Assembly (NCBI RefSeq): GCF_014899185.1
Contig: NZ_CP045201.1
Location: 4,301,782-4,365,781 of the forward strand
Source of the DNA: Pseudooceanicola spongiae
GTDB lineage: Bacteria; Pseudomonadota; Alphaproteobacteria; Rhodobacterales; Rhodobacteraceae
Length of the DNA: 64,000 nt
Direction of reading: 5' to 3'
In this document: positions 51,491-60,771 of the stretch, one piece after another
Numbering within the stretch: position 1 is the stretch's first letter
Layout of the letters: each line of letters starts with the position of its first letter
Position numbers and translations under genes: made by a program
Notes under the pieces: generated by a model
What the model was told of the DNA's origin: nothing
Database searches by the model: none
What the model saw: only the letters and a program-made list of their open reading frames with translations

Positions 51491-53334
51491 TGACCGTTGC
51501 ACCGCTTCTGGAACTGCGCGACCTTGGTGTCTCGATCCCCAGCGGACGCAAGAATGCCCGCGCCGACATCATTGAGGACGTGTCCTTCGAGGTCGCGCCG
51601 GGCCGCATTGTCGGGCTGATCGGTGAATCCGGGTCGGGCAAGTCGATGACCGCCAAATCCATCATCCGGATGCAGCCCGAGGCCTGCCAGATTTCCGCCG
51701 GCCAGATCCTGTTTCGCGGCAAGGACCTTGCCAAGGCCAGCCAGGACGAGATGCAGCATCTGCGCGGCGCCGAAATCGCCATGGTCTTTCAGGACCCGCT
51801 GGCTGTCCTCAACCCGATGAAGACGATCGGCTGGCAGATCGACGAGGCGCTGATCGTGCATGGCACGTCGCGCAAGGCCGCCCGCGAAAAGACCCTCAAA
51901 TTGCTGGAGCTTGTCGGCATTCCGGACCCGAAGGAACGGGCCGAAAGCTATCCGCACCAGTTTTCCGGCGGCATGCGTCAGCGGGTCGTGATCGCGATTG
52001 CGCTGGCCAACAATGCCCCGCTTTTGCTGGCGGACGAGCCGACCACGGCCCTCGATGTCACGATCCAGAAGCAGATCCTCGACCTGCTGGTCGATCTGCG
52101 CGACAGGCTCGGCGTGGCTATCCTGCTGATCACCCACGATATTGGCGTGGTCGAGGAAGTTTGTGACGATGTCGTCGTCATGTACGGTGGCATGATCGTC
52201 GAAAGCGGCACGGCGGCGCAGGTTCTGGCCGCGCCGCGCCACCCCTACACGGCTGCCCTGCTTCAGTCGATGCCGCGCCCGCAGGGCGAGCGGGGCGCGC
52301 GGATGCCATCGATCAAAGGCGGACCGCCGGACGCGCGCAGCCTGCCGCAGGGGTGCCGCTTTGAGCCGCGCTGCCCGATGGCTGCGGAAACATGCCGCCA
52401 ATTGCCGCCGATGCGCGCGGCGGAAGGCAATGCACTGCATCTGTCGCGCTGCTGGTTCGAGACGCCAGACATGACGAAAATGACCGCCGTGGCCGCGCAA
52501 CCGCGCCCGCGCCGGGCCATCGGGAAGGACACCATTCTTGAGGTGCGCGATCTCAAGGTGAATCTCGGCCAGCGCCGCGGATTGTTGCGCCCGGCGCGGC
52601 CCTTTTATGCGGTCAACGGCGTCAGCTTAGAGATCGGCGAGGGCGAGACGCTGGGCCTCGTCGGTGAATCCGGCTGTGGCAAATCCTCGCTTTCGCGTGC
52701 GCTTGTCGGGCTGAACCCGATCGAGAGTGGCACCATCCGCCTTGCGGGGCGCGACGTCAGCGACATGTCCTCAGGCAACTTGAAGTTCCTTCGACATACG
52801 GCCCAGTATATCTTTCAGGACCCCTATGCCTCGCTCAACCCCCGCCTGACGATTCGCCAGACCATGCAGGAGGCAATGGCCCAGGGCCCCACCGCATCCG
52901 AGCGTCACGACGGCCGCATCAACGAACTGATGGAGCTGGTGGGCCTGTCGGTCCGGCATCTGGACCGTTATCCACATGAGTTTTCGGGCGGGCAGCGGCA
53001 ACGGATCGGGATTGCCCGCACCCTGACGGTCGAGCCCAGACTGCTGATCTGCGACGAGCCGGTCTCGGCGCTGGATATCTCGGTGCAGGCGCAGATCATC
53101 AACCTGCTGGCGGACATGCGTGACGAGTTGGGAATTTCCCTGCTGTTCATCGCCCATGACCTTGCTGTGGTACGGCATCTGTCGGACCGTATTGCGGTGA
53201 TGCGGCAGGGCAAGATTGTCGAGCAGGGACAAACGGATCAGATTTTCTCGGACCCGAAACATGACTATACGCGCCTGCTGCTGTCCTCGATCCCGGGCGG
53301 CCACGCAGCGCAGAAGAAGGCACATCACGCATGA
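51490..53334 (+). CDS. Fused DppD-DppF-type ABC ATPase (GsiA-like)
   Basis: 614 residues with two complete nucleotide-binding domains, as in the glutathione importer ATPase GsiA. NBD1: Walker A GESGSGKS (45-52), signature FSGGMRQRV, Walker B LLLADEPTTALD, followed by an oligopeptide-type C-terminal extension with Cys residues (GCRFEPRCPMAAETC). NBD2: GESGCGKSS near 391, FSGGQRQRIGIA, LLICDEPVSALD. Both look active. It energises the import of the unknown ligand. It overlaps the next gene by 4 bases. Confidence 0.94.
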   Translation: MTVAPLLELRDLGVSIPSGRKNARADIIEDVSFEVAPGRIVGLIGESGSGKSMTAKSIIRMQPEACQISAGQILFRGKDLAKASQDEMQHLRGAEIAMVFQDPLAVLNPMKTIGWQIDEALIVHGTSRKAAREKTLKLLELVGIPDPKERAESYPHQFSGGMRQRVVIAIALANNAPLLLADEPTTALDVTIQKQILDLLVDLRDRLGVAILLITHDIGVVEEVCDDVVVMYGGMIVESGTAAQVLAAPRHPYTAALLQSMPRPQGERGARMPSIKGGPPDARSLPQGCRFEPRCPMAAETCRQLPPMRAAEGNALHLSRCWFETPDMTKMTAVAAQPRPRRAIGKDTILEVRDLKVNLGQRRGLLRPARPFYAVNGVSLEIGEGETLGLVGESGCGKSSLSRALVGLNPIESGTIRLAGRDVSDMSSGNLKFLRHTAQYIFQDPYASLNPRLTIRQTMQEAMAQGPTASERHDGRINELMELVGLSVRHLDRYPHEFSGGQRQRIGIARTLTVEPRLLICDEPVSALDISVQAQIINLLADMRDELGISLLFIAHDLAVVRHLSDRIAVMRQGKIVEQGQTDQIFSDPKHDYTRLLLSSIPGGHAAQKKAHHA

Positions 53335-55031
53335 CCCATGATCCCCGTTTCGCGCTGGACGACACAACACTCTCTGCGGCCCCTTTCAACCTGACCGCTG
53401 AAGCGCTCGACTGGGTGAAGACGACCTTTTCGACGATGACAGTGTCGGAAAAGCTGTGCCAGATCATCCTGCCGATGTGCCGCGACCTGTCGCCCGAAAA
53501 AGTCGCGCAGCTGGCGGCAAAAGGGCCCGGCGGTATCCACCGCTTTCCCAGTTTCGATGAACATGACCTGCGCGCCTCTGCCGAAATTGCGCAGGCGGCT
53601 GCGAAGATCCCTTTCCTGATGACCGCCGACATCGAGTTTTCCGAGAAGGGCAGTGTTAAATCCGGCACTGCCTTCCCAAACCAGATGGCTGTCGCCGCAA
53701 CCGGCGACCCCGAGAACGCGCGCAAAATGGGGGCGCTCGCCGCACGCGAGGCAGGCTACCTCGGGTTTTGCGCAAGCTGGACGCCGGTGGGAGATCTGGC
53801 GCTGAACCATCGCTCGAACGTGGTGAACACCCGTGCCTTCTCGGACGACACCGACACGACAATTGCTTTTTGCACCGCCTATATCGAAGGCGCCCGTGCC
53901 GAGGGCTTTGCCAGCTGCCTGAAGCATTTTCCCGGCGACGGGCTGGATGATCGCGACCAGCATTTCGTGACCACCCACAACACCATGGGGATGTCCGACT
54001 GGCGCGCCAGTTTTGGCCGCATCTACCGCGCCGGAGTTGACGCGCAGGTGCCCGTGATCATGGCCGGTCACATCACCTTGCCCGCCTATACGGCCGAATT
54101 GGGCGCAGATGCGCGGTGCCCTGCCGGGATCCCGGCCGCGCTGAACGCCGATCTGCTACTGGGCCTTCTGCGCAAGGAAACCGGCTATAACGGCGTGATC
54201 GTGTCGGATGCCACCGGCATGGTCGGGTTCTCCAGCCTGGGCCGTCGCGACCGCCTCGTGCCGATGTGCATCGAGAACGGCTGCGACATTCTACTGTTCC
54301 CCAATGATTTCGACGAAGACCTCGGCTATCTGACCGATGGCCTCGATTCTGGTCTCCTTTCGCAACAGCGGGTGGACGAGGCCGTGCTGCGCATCCTCGC
54401 CCTGAAAGCCTCTCTCGGCCTGCACAAAACCCGCGGTGCGCTGCCGGACTCTGCCCTGCGCCACGAACGTCTGGGCGGAGAGCTTCATGCAGGCTGGTCG
54501 CGCAAAGTGGCGCAGGACTGTCTGACTCTGATCAAGGACGATATCGCGCTTCTGCCACTGTCACCAGAACGCCATCGCCGGGTTCTGATCGCCGAAAAGA
54601 CAGGTCGAAGAAGCCCCTCTGGCCCGCTGCCCGATCTGAAGATCGCCGAGATGCTGGAGATGAAAGGCTTTTCCGTCACCCGACTTATTCCCGGTGCGCC
54701 AGTGCCGACCGAGGGTTTCGATGTGGCGCTCTATCTCAGCGCCGAAGAAGGCGTATCAGCGAAAGAAGATCTCGGGCCGCAATGGGAAAGACTTCACGGG
54801 TCTTTCCCCTTCTCGATGGAGCGGCTCTGGGATTACTACCCCACGGTCTACGTCTCGCTCGGCACGCCCTTCCTGCTCTATCACATGCCGCAATGCCCGA
54901 CGTACCTGAATGCCTATTCAGCGGTGCTACCGGTACAGCAGGCGCTGGTGGACGCGCTGACAGGCGATGCGCCCATCCTCGGAACCAGCCCCTGCAATGT
55001 CGCGCAATTCGGGTTCCCCGAAATCGCTTAG
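53331..55031 (+). CDS. Glycoside hydrolase family 3-like protein
   Basis: A 566-residue protein with the GH3 N-terminal barrel: KGPGGIHRFPSFDEHDLRAS, LMTADIEFSEKGSVKSGTAF, LGFCASWTPVGDLALN, LKHFPGDGLDDRDQHF (about 196-211) and GYNGVIVSDATGMVGFSSL with the nucleophile Asp in VSDATGM near 291. A C-terminal alpha/beta domain follows. It lacks a signal peptide, so acts in the cytoplasm, probably on an imported beta-linked sugar conjugate (hexosaminidase or glucosidase type). Translational overlap with the ABC ATPase makes it part of the same operon. Confidence 0.85.
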   Translation: MTHDPRFALDDTTLSAAPFNLTAEALDWVKTTFSTMTVSEKLCQIILPMCRDLSPEKVAQLAAKGPGGIHRFPSFDEHDLRASAEIAQAAAKIPFLMTADIEFSEKGSVKSGTAFPNQMAVAATGDPENARKMGALAAREAGYLGFCASWTPVGDLALNHRSNVVNTRAFSDDTDTTIAFCTAYIEGARAEGFASCLKHFPGDGLDDRDQHFVTTHNTMGMSDWRASFGRIYRAGVDAQVPVIMAGHITLPAYTAELGADARCPAGIPAALNADLLLGLLRKETGYNGVIVSDATGMVGFSSLGRRDRLVPMCIENGCDILLFPNDFDEDLGYLTDGLDSGLLSQQRVDEAVLRILALKASLGLHKTRGALPDSALRHERLGGELHAGWSRKVAQDCLTLIKDDIALLPLSPERHRRVLIAEKTGRRSPSGPLPDLKIAEMLEMKGFSVTRLIPGAPVPTEGFDVALYLSAEEGVSAKEDLGPQWERLHGSFPFSMERLWDYYPTVYVSLGTPFLLYHMPQCPTYLNAYSAVLPVQQALVDALTGDAPILGTSPCNVAQFGFPEIA

Positions 55032-55170
55032 GGTCAGGACCCATCGACCTGCTTCGATGACCTGTGCTCAACTGCACATTCGTTCGGCATAGTGGGGGAG
55101 GGGGGCAGCTTCCACGGTTCGGCCGTTTGCAAGGTTTGCAAAAACAGGTAGACCGGTCCGTAACTTCACT

Positions 55171-55803
55171 ATGACCGGACCGAGTATGAGCCCCGAGGCC
55201 AAATCGCCGACTGCCCGCCGACCGCGACGCACACAGGCAGAGCGATCACAGGAAACCCGCAGCAAAGTTTGCGAGGCGACGCTTCAGGCGCTCGTTGAGG
55301 TGGGCTATGAGCAGATCTCGACCACTCTTATTGCGCAACGTGCAGAGGTTTCTCGCGGGGCGCTTACCCACCAGTTCCCGACGCGCAACGACATGCTGGT
55401 TGCAGCCTTTGAAAAGCTGGTCGGAGAGTGGCGCGAGGGCTATCCTTTCGGTCTCGATCCGGGCAAGGAACAGCTGTCGGTAGATGCGCTTGTTGACGCG
55501 CTCTGGAACAACATCTTCTCGGACGGCCGCTATATCGCCGCGATGGAGCTGATGTTGGCCGCGCGCCAGAATAACGAGCTTGGCCACGCTCTGCGCGATA
55601 TCCTTGTGACGTGGATACGGGTGCGTGACCGGATCACCGTGCAGCTGGTCGGGGGAAATGTCGACGACGCCGAAGCCGATCTGAAGGTGCAATTGCATCT
55701 GTCGGTGCTGCGAGGAATCGCCATGCACCAGAGCTTTGATTCCGATCCGCAGACGGCAAGAAAGCTGATAGAACTGTGGAAACAGATTGCTCAAAAGGCC
55801 TGA
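55171..55803 (+). CDS. TetR-family transcriptional regulator
   Basis: 210 residues. The DNA-binding domain spans about 20-75: RSQETRSKVCEATLQALVEV, GYEQISTTLIAQRAEVSRGA and LTHQFPTRNDML. The C-terminal half is a helical ligand domain (LSVLRGIAMHQSFDSDPQTA). ATG 55186 (MSPEAKSP) is an alternative start. It is followed in the same direction by a TRAP operon, and may regulate that or the operon upstream. Confidence 0.9.
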   Translation: MTGPSMSPEAKSPTARRPRRTQAERSQETRSKVCEATLQALVEVGYEQISTTLIAQRAEVSRGALTHQFPTRNDMLVAAFEKLVGEWREGYPFGLDPGKEQLSVDALVDALWNNIFSDGRYIAAMELMLAARQNNELGHALRDILVTWIRVRDRITVQLVGGNVDDAEADLKVQLHLSVLRGIAMHQSFDSDPQTARKLIELWKQIAQKA

Positions 55804-55857
55804 TTTATCCCTCGAGCGTCACTTTCGGACAGATCTGCCTGTAAATTGCACCCATCT

Positions 55858-55871
55858 AATATTGCAATATT
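55858..55871. promoter_or_regulatory. Perfect 14-bp palindrome upstream of the TRAP operon
   Basis: AATATTGCAATATT is an exact palindrome in the 264-bp gap between the TetR gene and the TRAP binding-protein gene. It is a candidate operator for the adjacent TetR regulator. Confidence 0.4.
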
Positions 55872-56067
55872 TCAATGTCTTGCCGCCGTTCTGGGTGCGC
55901 TTTGCCATTTTTTTTGGCTCAGAAGGGCTTTGGCGGCATCTCTGATCTTGATTTACGAACAGACCTGATTGCATGATGCGAACAGTTCTGCTCGTAAGTG
56001 TCGTTTGGCGCGTGAACGGGCTGCAGAGACTGCCCGTTCGCACGGGCTGAAACAGGGAAGAAACCAC

Positions 56068-57048
56068 ATGACCATCAGAACCCTTCTTGGCACAGTCGCA
56101 GGCCTCAGCCTGGCCGCCGCCACACCTGCGTTTGCCACCACCTGGGACTTGTCCAGCGAATACCCTGCCGGTTCACTGCAGGGACAAACTGCTGATTTCT
56201 TCGCTAAGGCCGTCGCGGAAAAGACCGATGGCGAGGTCGAAGTGACGGTCCACCACGGCGCGGCGCTCGGCTACAAGAGCGTTGATCATTTCGACGCGGT
56301 CGGTGATGGCGCCCTGCAGGCTGCGTCTTCGGCTTTCGTGTTCTGGACCGGCATCGACCCGATCTTCCAGCTGTCGTCGCTGCCTTTCCTCGCACCGACG
56401 TCCAAGGACGTTCATGACCTCTACGAGCTTGCGAAGCCCGAGTATGAAAAGGTCCTCGAAGACAACAACCAGATGCTGCTGCTGGCAACGCCGTGGCCGT
56501 CCTCGGGGCTTTGGGGCAACAAGCCCTTCACCTCCACGGCTGATCTGGAAGGCGTGAAGGTCCGCACCTATGATGTCGCCTCGACCGAGACCATCAAGAA
56601 TGCTGGCGCCTTCCCGATCCAGATCTCCTGGGCAGATGTCCCGGCGCAGCTTTCGACCAACGCGATCGACGCCGTGCTCACCTCGCCCAATGGCGGCGTC
56701 GGCGTGCAGATGTGGGAGTTGCAGTCGAATTTCACCAACGTGAACTATGCGTCCTCGCTGCAGGCGATCCACCTCAACCTCGACGCCTGGGATGACCTCA
56801 GCGAAGAGGAGCAGGCCGCCGTGAAGGAAGCTGCAACTGAAGCGGAAGACTTCGGCTGGGGGCTGCTGGCGGATGCCACCGCCAAGGATTTCGACACCAT
56901 GCGCGAAAACGGCATGACCGTGACCGAGGAAATCCCAGCAGACTTCGCACAGGACCTGACCGCCGCCGCGCAGCCGTTCATCGACAAATGGCTCGAAGAC
57001 ACCGGTGAGCGCGCGCAGTCGATCATGACGGCCTACCAGAACCGCTGA
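56068..57048 (+). CDS. TRAP transporter substrate-binding protein (DctP family), system 1
   Basis: A 326-residue periplasmic protein with signal peptide MTIRTLLGTVAGLSLAAATP then AFA before TTWD. DctP features: FFAKAVAEKTDGEVEVTVHH, then DLEGVKVRTYDVASTETIKN and FPIQISWADVPAQLSTNAID, in the region where family members bind a carboxylate through a conserved Arg (VRTYD). It delivers an organic acid to the DctQM pair downstream. GGGAAG precedes ATG 56068; the open frame reaches back to 55969. Confidence 0.9.
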   Translation: MTIRTLLGTVAGLSLAAATPAFATTWDLSSEYPAGSLQGQTADFFAKAVAEKTDGEVEVTVHHGAALGYKSVDHFDAVGDGALQAASSAFVFWTGIDPIFQLSSLPFLAPTSKDVHDLYELAKPEYEKVLEDNNQMLLLATPWPSSGLWGNKPFTSTADLEGVKVRTYDVASTETIKNAGAFPIQISWADVPAQLSTNAIDAVLTSPNGGVGVQMWELQSNFTNVNYASSLQAIHLNLDAWDDLSEEEQAAVKEAATEAEDFGWGLLADATAKDFDTMRENGMTVTEEIPADFAQDLTAAAQPFIDKWLEDTGERAQSIMTAYQNR

Positions 57049-57063
57049 TACCTCCCCCGACTG

Positions 57064-57099
57064 GCGCGGGCAGCCTTGGTTGCTGCCCGCGCATTTTTT
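57064..57099 (+). terminator. Intercistronic terminator/attenuator between TRAP P and Q genes
   Basis: GCGCGGGCAGC (57064-57074) pairs perfectly with GCTGCCCGCGC (57082-57092), then TTTTTT. It probably allows higher expression of the binding protein than of the membrane subunits. Confidence 0.85.
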
Positions 57100-57116
57100 C
57101 TTTCCAGGAGGTCCAC

Positions 57117-57641
57117 ATGACCCGCTTTTATTCCGGCGTTTTCGCCCTGTCGCGACTGGCCGCCGTGATCGCCGCATGTGCGCTGGTCTACATGGTGGGC
57201 CACATCGCCTACGAGATCATCCTGCGGAGCTTCTTCGCCACCTCGACCTTCGTCCTTGATGAATTCGTCGGCTACGCGATTGGCATCTGCATCATCTGGT
57301 CGCTGGGATACGTGCTGGAACACGGTGACCTGATCCGTGTCGGACTCGTGCTCGATCGCCTGCCGGAGCGGGCGCAGCACCTGCTGACCGCCGTGTCGGC
57401 ATGGGTGGCCTGCGCGCTCTCAGCCGGCCTGACCTGGATGTTCTGGATCCGTGTCGCCCGCGCCTGGTCGCGCGGCACCGTTTCGTCCTCGGTTGCCGCT
57501 GTGCCGACCTGGATTCCGGAAGGTGCAATCATGGTGGGGCTGGGGCTTTTCGCACTGGCAGCCTTTGCGCATGGCCTGCGTCACATCACCGGCCACCCGT
57601 CACCCGCCCCGCATACGCCGCTGGCCACACCGGTCGAATAA
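57117..57641 (+). CDS. TRAP transporter small permease (DctQ family), system 1
   Basis: 174 residues with four hydrophobic segments. SRLAAVIAACALVYMVGHIA and EIILRSFFATSTFVLDEFVG are typical of DctQ (R-x-F near helix 2). CCAGGAGG lies 7 bases before the ATG. It forms the membrane complex with the following DctM. Confidence 0.88.
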   Translation: MTRFYSGVFALSRLAAVIAACALVYMVGHIAYEIILRSFFATSTFVLDEFVGYAIGICIIWSLGYVLEHGDLIRVGLVLDRLPERAQHLLTAVSAWVACALSAGLTWMFWIRVARAWSRGTVSSSVAAVPTWIPEGAIMVGLGLFALAAFAHGLRHITGHPSPAPHTPLATPVE

Positions 57642-57663
57642 GCCGCCCCTTCGGAGATATCAT

Positions 57664-58974
57664 ATGGACACGCTCCTCACCGCGGCCGCGACGCTGGCCT
57701 TTCTTCTGCTCTTCCTTGGACTTGGCGTCTGGGTCTTCATTTCGCTTGCCCTCGTGGCCACGGCCTCGCTGTTCTTCCTGCATGGCATGGACCTGTCGCG
57801 CATAGGCTCGATCGCCTCGGGGATCATCTACCGCTACTCGACCAGCTGGGAGCTTTCGGCCATTCCGATGTTCATCTGGATGGGTGAGATCATCTTTCGC
57901 ACAGACATCTCGACCCGGCTGTTCCGCGGCCTGTCGCCCTTCGTCGACTACATCCCGGGCCGCCTGCTGCACACCAACGTTCTGGGGTGCACGCTGTTCG
58001 CCGCCGTCTCGGGGTCGTCGCCCGCCACCACCGCCACCGTTGGGCGCATCACGACGCGTGAGCTGGGGGCCCGCGGATATGACGACCGGCTTTCGCTCGG
58101 CTCGCTCGCCGGGGCGGGCAGTCTTGGACTGCTGATCCCGCCGTCAATTGTGATGATTGTCTATGGTATCCTTGCGGAGCAGTCGATCTCGCGCCTGTTC
58201 GCGGCCGGTGTGCTGCCGGGGCTGATGATCAGCGGGCTCTATTCTAGCTATATCATGATACGGGCCAAGTTGAATCCGGCGCTGGTTCCGGCTGGGCGTG
58301 AAAGCCGTAGCGCAATGGACTTTTTGCGCGCGCTCTGGGATCTCGCGCCTCTGGCGGTGCTGATGACCATCGTCCTCGGCTCGATCTATACCGGCATCGC
58401 AACGCCTTCGGAGGCTGCCGCCGTTGGTGTCATCGCTGCAATCGTGATCGCGCTGGTCACCCGCCAGCTGACGCTGACCCTGCTGCGCGACACCTTGATG
58501 GGGGCACTGCGGACCTCGACCATGGTCTGCTCGATCCTGATCACCGCTGCCTTCATGTCTACTGCAATCGGTTATCTGCATATCCCTGCGGATGTCGCCG
58601 ACGGCATCGCCTCGCTGAACCTGCCGCCTTGGGGGCTGCTGGTGGTGCTGTCGCTGTTCTACCTCGGCCTCGGCTTCTTCCTCGACGGAACGTCGATCGT
58701 GGTGATGAGCCTGCCGATCTCTCTGCCGTTGGCGCTGCAGGCGGGCTTTGATCCGATCTGGTTCGGCGTCTACCTCGTGTTGATGGTCGAGATGGCGCAG
58801 GTGACCCCGCCAGTGGGCTTCAACCTCTTCGTTCTTCAGGGCATTTCGGGCCGTCCGATCAGCTATGTCGCCCGTGCCGCGTTGCCGTTCTTCGTGCTGA
58901 TGCTGGTCGGGGTCGCGCTGCTGGCTGTCTTCCCGGGCATCGCCCTGTGGCTACCGAACTTCTTGTATGGATAA
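57664..58974 (+). CDS. TRAP transporter large permease (DctM family), system 1
   Basis: A 436-residue, 12-helix permease. DctM hallmarks: LSAIPMFIWMGEIIFRTDIS, TLFAAVSGSSPATTATVGRI, LGLLIPPSIVMIVYGILAEQ, ATPSEAAAVGVIAAI and MVEMAQVTPPVGFNLFVLQG. It is driven by a Na+ or H+ gradient. ATG 57664 follows GGAGA. Its 3' end overlaps the GAF gene by 8 bases. Confidence 0.93.
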   Translation: MDTLLTAAATLAFLLLFLGLGVWVFISLALVATASLFFLHGMDLSRIGSIASGIIYRYSTSWELSAIPMFIWMGEIIFRTDISTRLFRGLSPFVDYIPGRLLHTNVLGCTLFAAVSGSSPATTATVGRITTRELGARGYDDRLSLGSLAGAGSLGLLIPPSIVMIVYGILAEQSISRLFAAGVLPGLMISGLYSSYIMIRAKLNPALVPAGRESRSAMDFLRALWDLAPLAVLMTIVLGSIYTGIATPSEAAAVGVIAAIVIALVTRQLTLTLLRDTLMGALRTSTMVCSILITAAFMSTAIGYLHIPADVADGIASLNLPPWGLLVVLSLFYLGLGFFLDGTSIVVMSLPISLPLALQAGFDPIWFGVYLVLMVEMAQVTPPVGFNLFVLQGISGRPISYVARAALPFFVLMLVGVALLAVFPGIALWLPNFLYG

Positions 58975-59452
58975 GACAATGACCTCACCCGCCGCCGACC
59001 TCAGTGCGCTGCTGCACGCGCAGACGCAACTGAACCAGCCCTACACCCTGTTTCGCGCCGTACAGGAGGCCTGCGAGACCCGCTTTGGCTTTCGCTTCCT
59101 GACCGTTCTGAAGAACCTGCCCGGCACCGGAAATGTCATGCGGATGCACAGCTCCGAGGCGGATTATCCGACCGGCGTGCTCAAGCCCATGGGCCTGACC
59201 GAATGGGGCAAGGTGGTGCTGGATCGCGGCGAGAGCTGGCTTGGCAATTCGCGTGAGGATGTGCTCTGGGCCTTTCCCGACGCCGAGCTGATCCTGTCCA
59301 AGGGCTGCGAGGCCTGTGCCTGCGCCCCCGTGCTCTGGTCCGGGCGCTGCCTTGGCGTCCTGTCGCTGAACGCCGCCCGGGACAGCTATTCCCCAGAGGA
59401 CATGGCCGAAATGTCCCTCATTGCGCAGTGCCTCGCGCCAGCGCTGATCTGA
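58967..59452 (+). CDS. GAF-domain protein (161 aa)
   Basis: A single GAF domain: LFRAVQEACETRFGFRFLTV, GLTEWGKVVLDRGESWLGNS and EACACAPVLWSGRCLGVLSL, with a closing amphipathic helix. The CEACAC cluster (about 128-133) could bind a redox ligand or metal, but that is speculative. There is no output domain, so it may be an intracellular sensor or an enzyme-like accessory for the imported compound. It overlaps dctM by 8 bases and precedes the amidohydrolase by 20, so it belongs to the operon. Confidence 0.82.
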   Translation: MDKTMTSPAADLSALLHAQTQLNQPYTLFRAVQEACETRFGFRFLTVLKNLPGTGNVMRMHSSEADYPTGVLKPMGLTEWGKVVLDRGESWLGNSREDVLWAFPDAELILSKGCEACACAPVLWSGRCLGVLSLNAARDSYSPEDMAEMSLIAQCLAPALI

Positions 59453-59472
59453 TCCCCGAAAGGAAGACCACC

Positions 59473-60708
59473 ATGACCACCCTGCTGATCAAGAACGCCC
59501 GTATCGTCGACGGTACCGCGACGCAGCCGACAGAGCCGATGCAGATCGCCATCGAGGATGGCCGCATCCGTGACGTTGGCGCGGACGTCTCCTTCGACGC
59601 GGCGGAAGTGCTGGACCTCGACGGGCTGACCGTCATGCCCGGCCTGATCGACTGCCACGTGCATACCATCGCCTCGACCGCGAACCTTGGTCTGAATGCC
59701 TCGCTGCCGTCGTCGTTGATTGCGGCCCGGTCTGCGACCCTGATGAAGAACATGATCATGCGCGGGTTCACCACAGTACGTGACCTCGGCGGCGCCGACC
59801 GTGGCCTGCAACAGGCTGTCGAAGAGGGCCATTTCACCGCACCGCGTCTGGTGATCTGCGGCAAGGCCTTGTCCCAGACCGGCGGACATACCGACTATCG
59901 CGGTCCCTACGACAACCGCGACGTCAGCTGGTACGCGCAGGCGCTCGGCACACTGGGTCGCATCTGCGACGGCAAGCCCGAGCTGCTGCGTGCCGCACGT
60001 GAAGAGCTGAAGAACGGCGCCCAGTTCCTGAAGGTCATGGCGGATGGCGGCGTCTCATCGCCCTCCGATCCGGTTGGCTACCTCGTCTATTCCGTAGACG
60101 AGCTGAAGGCGCTGGTTGAGGTGGCGAATGGCTTTGGCACCTATGTTGCGGCGCACCTCTATGCCGACGAAGCCATCGTGCGTGCGCTCGACTGCGGCAT
60201 CACCTGCATCGAGCACGGCAACCTCATCGGTGACGACACCATCACGCGCGTGGCGCGCGAAGGCGCTGTCGTCGTGCCGACGAACATCACCTACGACCTT
60301 CTGGCCCGCAAGGGTGCCGAATTCGGCCTGCCGCCGGAATCCGTCGCCAAGGTGTCCGACGTGCGTGAAGCGGGTCTGGAGCGTCTGGTGAAACTGCACG
60401 AAGCCGGCGTGACCATGGGCTATGGCTCGGACCTGCTGGGCGGGATGCAGACCGAACAGTCGGGCGAATTTCCGCTGCGCGGCCGCTATATCCCGGCCGA
60501 TGCGGTGATCCGTTCCGCCACCGTCGATGCAGCCAAGGTGCTGCGTATGGAAGGCGAAGTGGGCGTCATTGCCCCCGGTGCCTATGCCGACATCATCGCT
60601 GTCGACGGCAACCCGCTGGAAAACCTCGACCTGCTGACCGGGCAGGGCGCTCACCTGCCGCTGATCATGCAGGGCGGTCGCGCAATCAAGAAGGCGGTAA
60701 GCCTCTAA
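59473..60708 (+). CDS. Metal-dependent amidohydrolase (imidazolonepropionase/prolidase-like)
   Basis: A 411-residue amidohydrolase. Ligands: H62-V-H64 (GLIDCHVHT), a Lys in GAQFLKVMADGGVSS that may be carboxylated to bridge two metals, His in YVAAHLYAD and ITCIEHGNL, and Asp in MGYGSDLLGG. It ends in the usual GVIAPGAYADIIAVDGNPLE. It probably hydrolyses an amide or cyclic amide of the imported substrate. AGGAAG precedes ATG 59473. It sits between two TRAP systems. Confidence 0.88.
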   Translation: MTTLLIKNARIVDGTATQPTEPMQIAIEDGRIRDVGADVSFDAAEVLDLDGLTVMPGLIDCHVHTIASTANLGLNASLPSSLIAARSATLMKNMIMRGFTTVRDLGGADRGLQQAVEEGHFTAPRLVICGKALSQTGGHTDYRGPYDNRDVSWYAQALGTLGRICDGKPELLRAAREELKNGAQFLKVMADGGVSSPSDPVGYLVYSVDELKALVEVANGFGTYVAAHLYADEAIVRALDCGITCIEHGNLIGDDTITRVAREGAVVVPTNITYDLLARKGAEFGLPPESVAKVSDVREAGLERLVKLHEAGVTMGYGSDLLGGMQTEQSGEFPLRGRYIPADAVIRSATVDAAKVLRMEGEVGVIAPGAYADIIAVDGNPLENLDLLTGQGAHLPLIMQGGRAIKKAVSL

Positions 60709-60729
60709 GCTTTTACGACACCCATCAGC

Positions 60730-60751
60730 GCGGGCGGCTGGAACCGCCCGC
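60730..60751 (+). terminator. Hairpin between amidohydrolase and TRAP system 2
   Basis: GCGGGCGG (60730-60737) and CCGCCCGC (60744-60751) form an 8-bp stem without a T-run. It may be a weak terminator or mRNA-stabilising structure. Confidence 0.45.
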
Positions 60752-60771
60752 CACCCAACACGGAGAAAACC

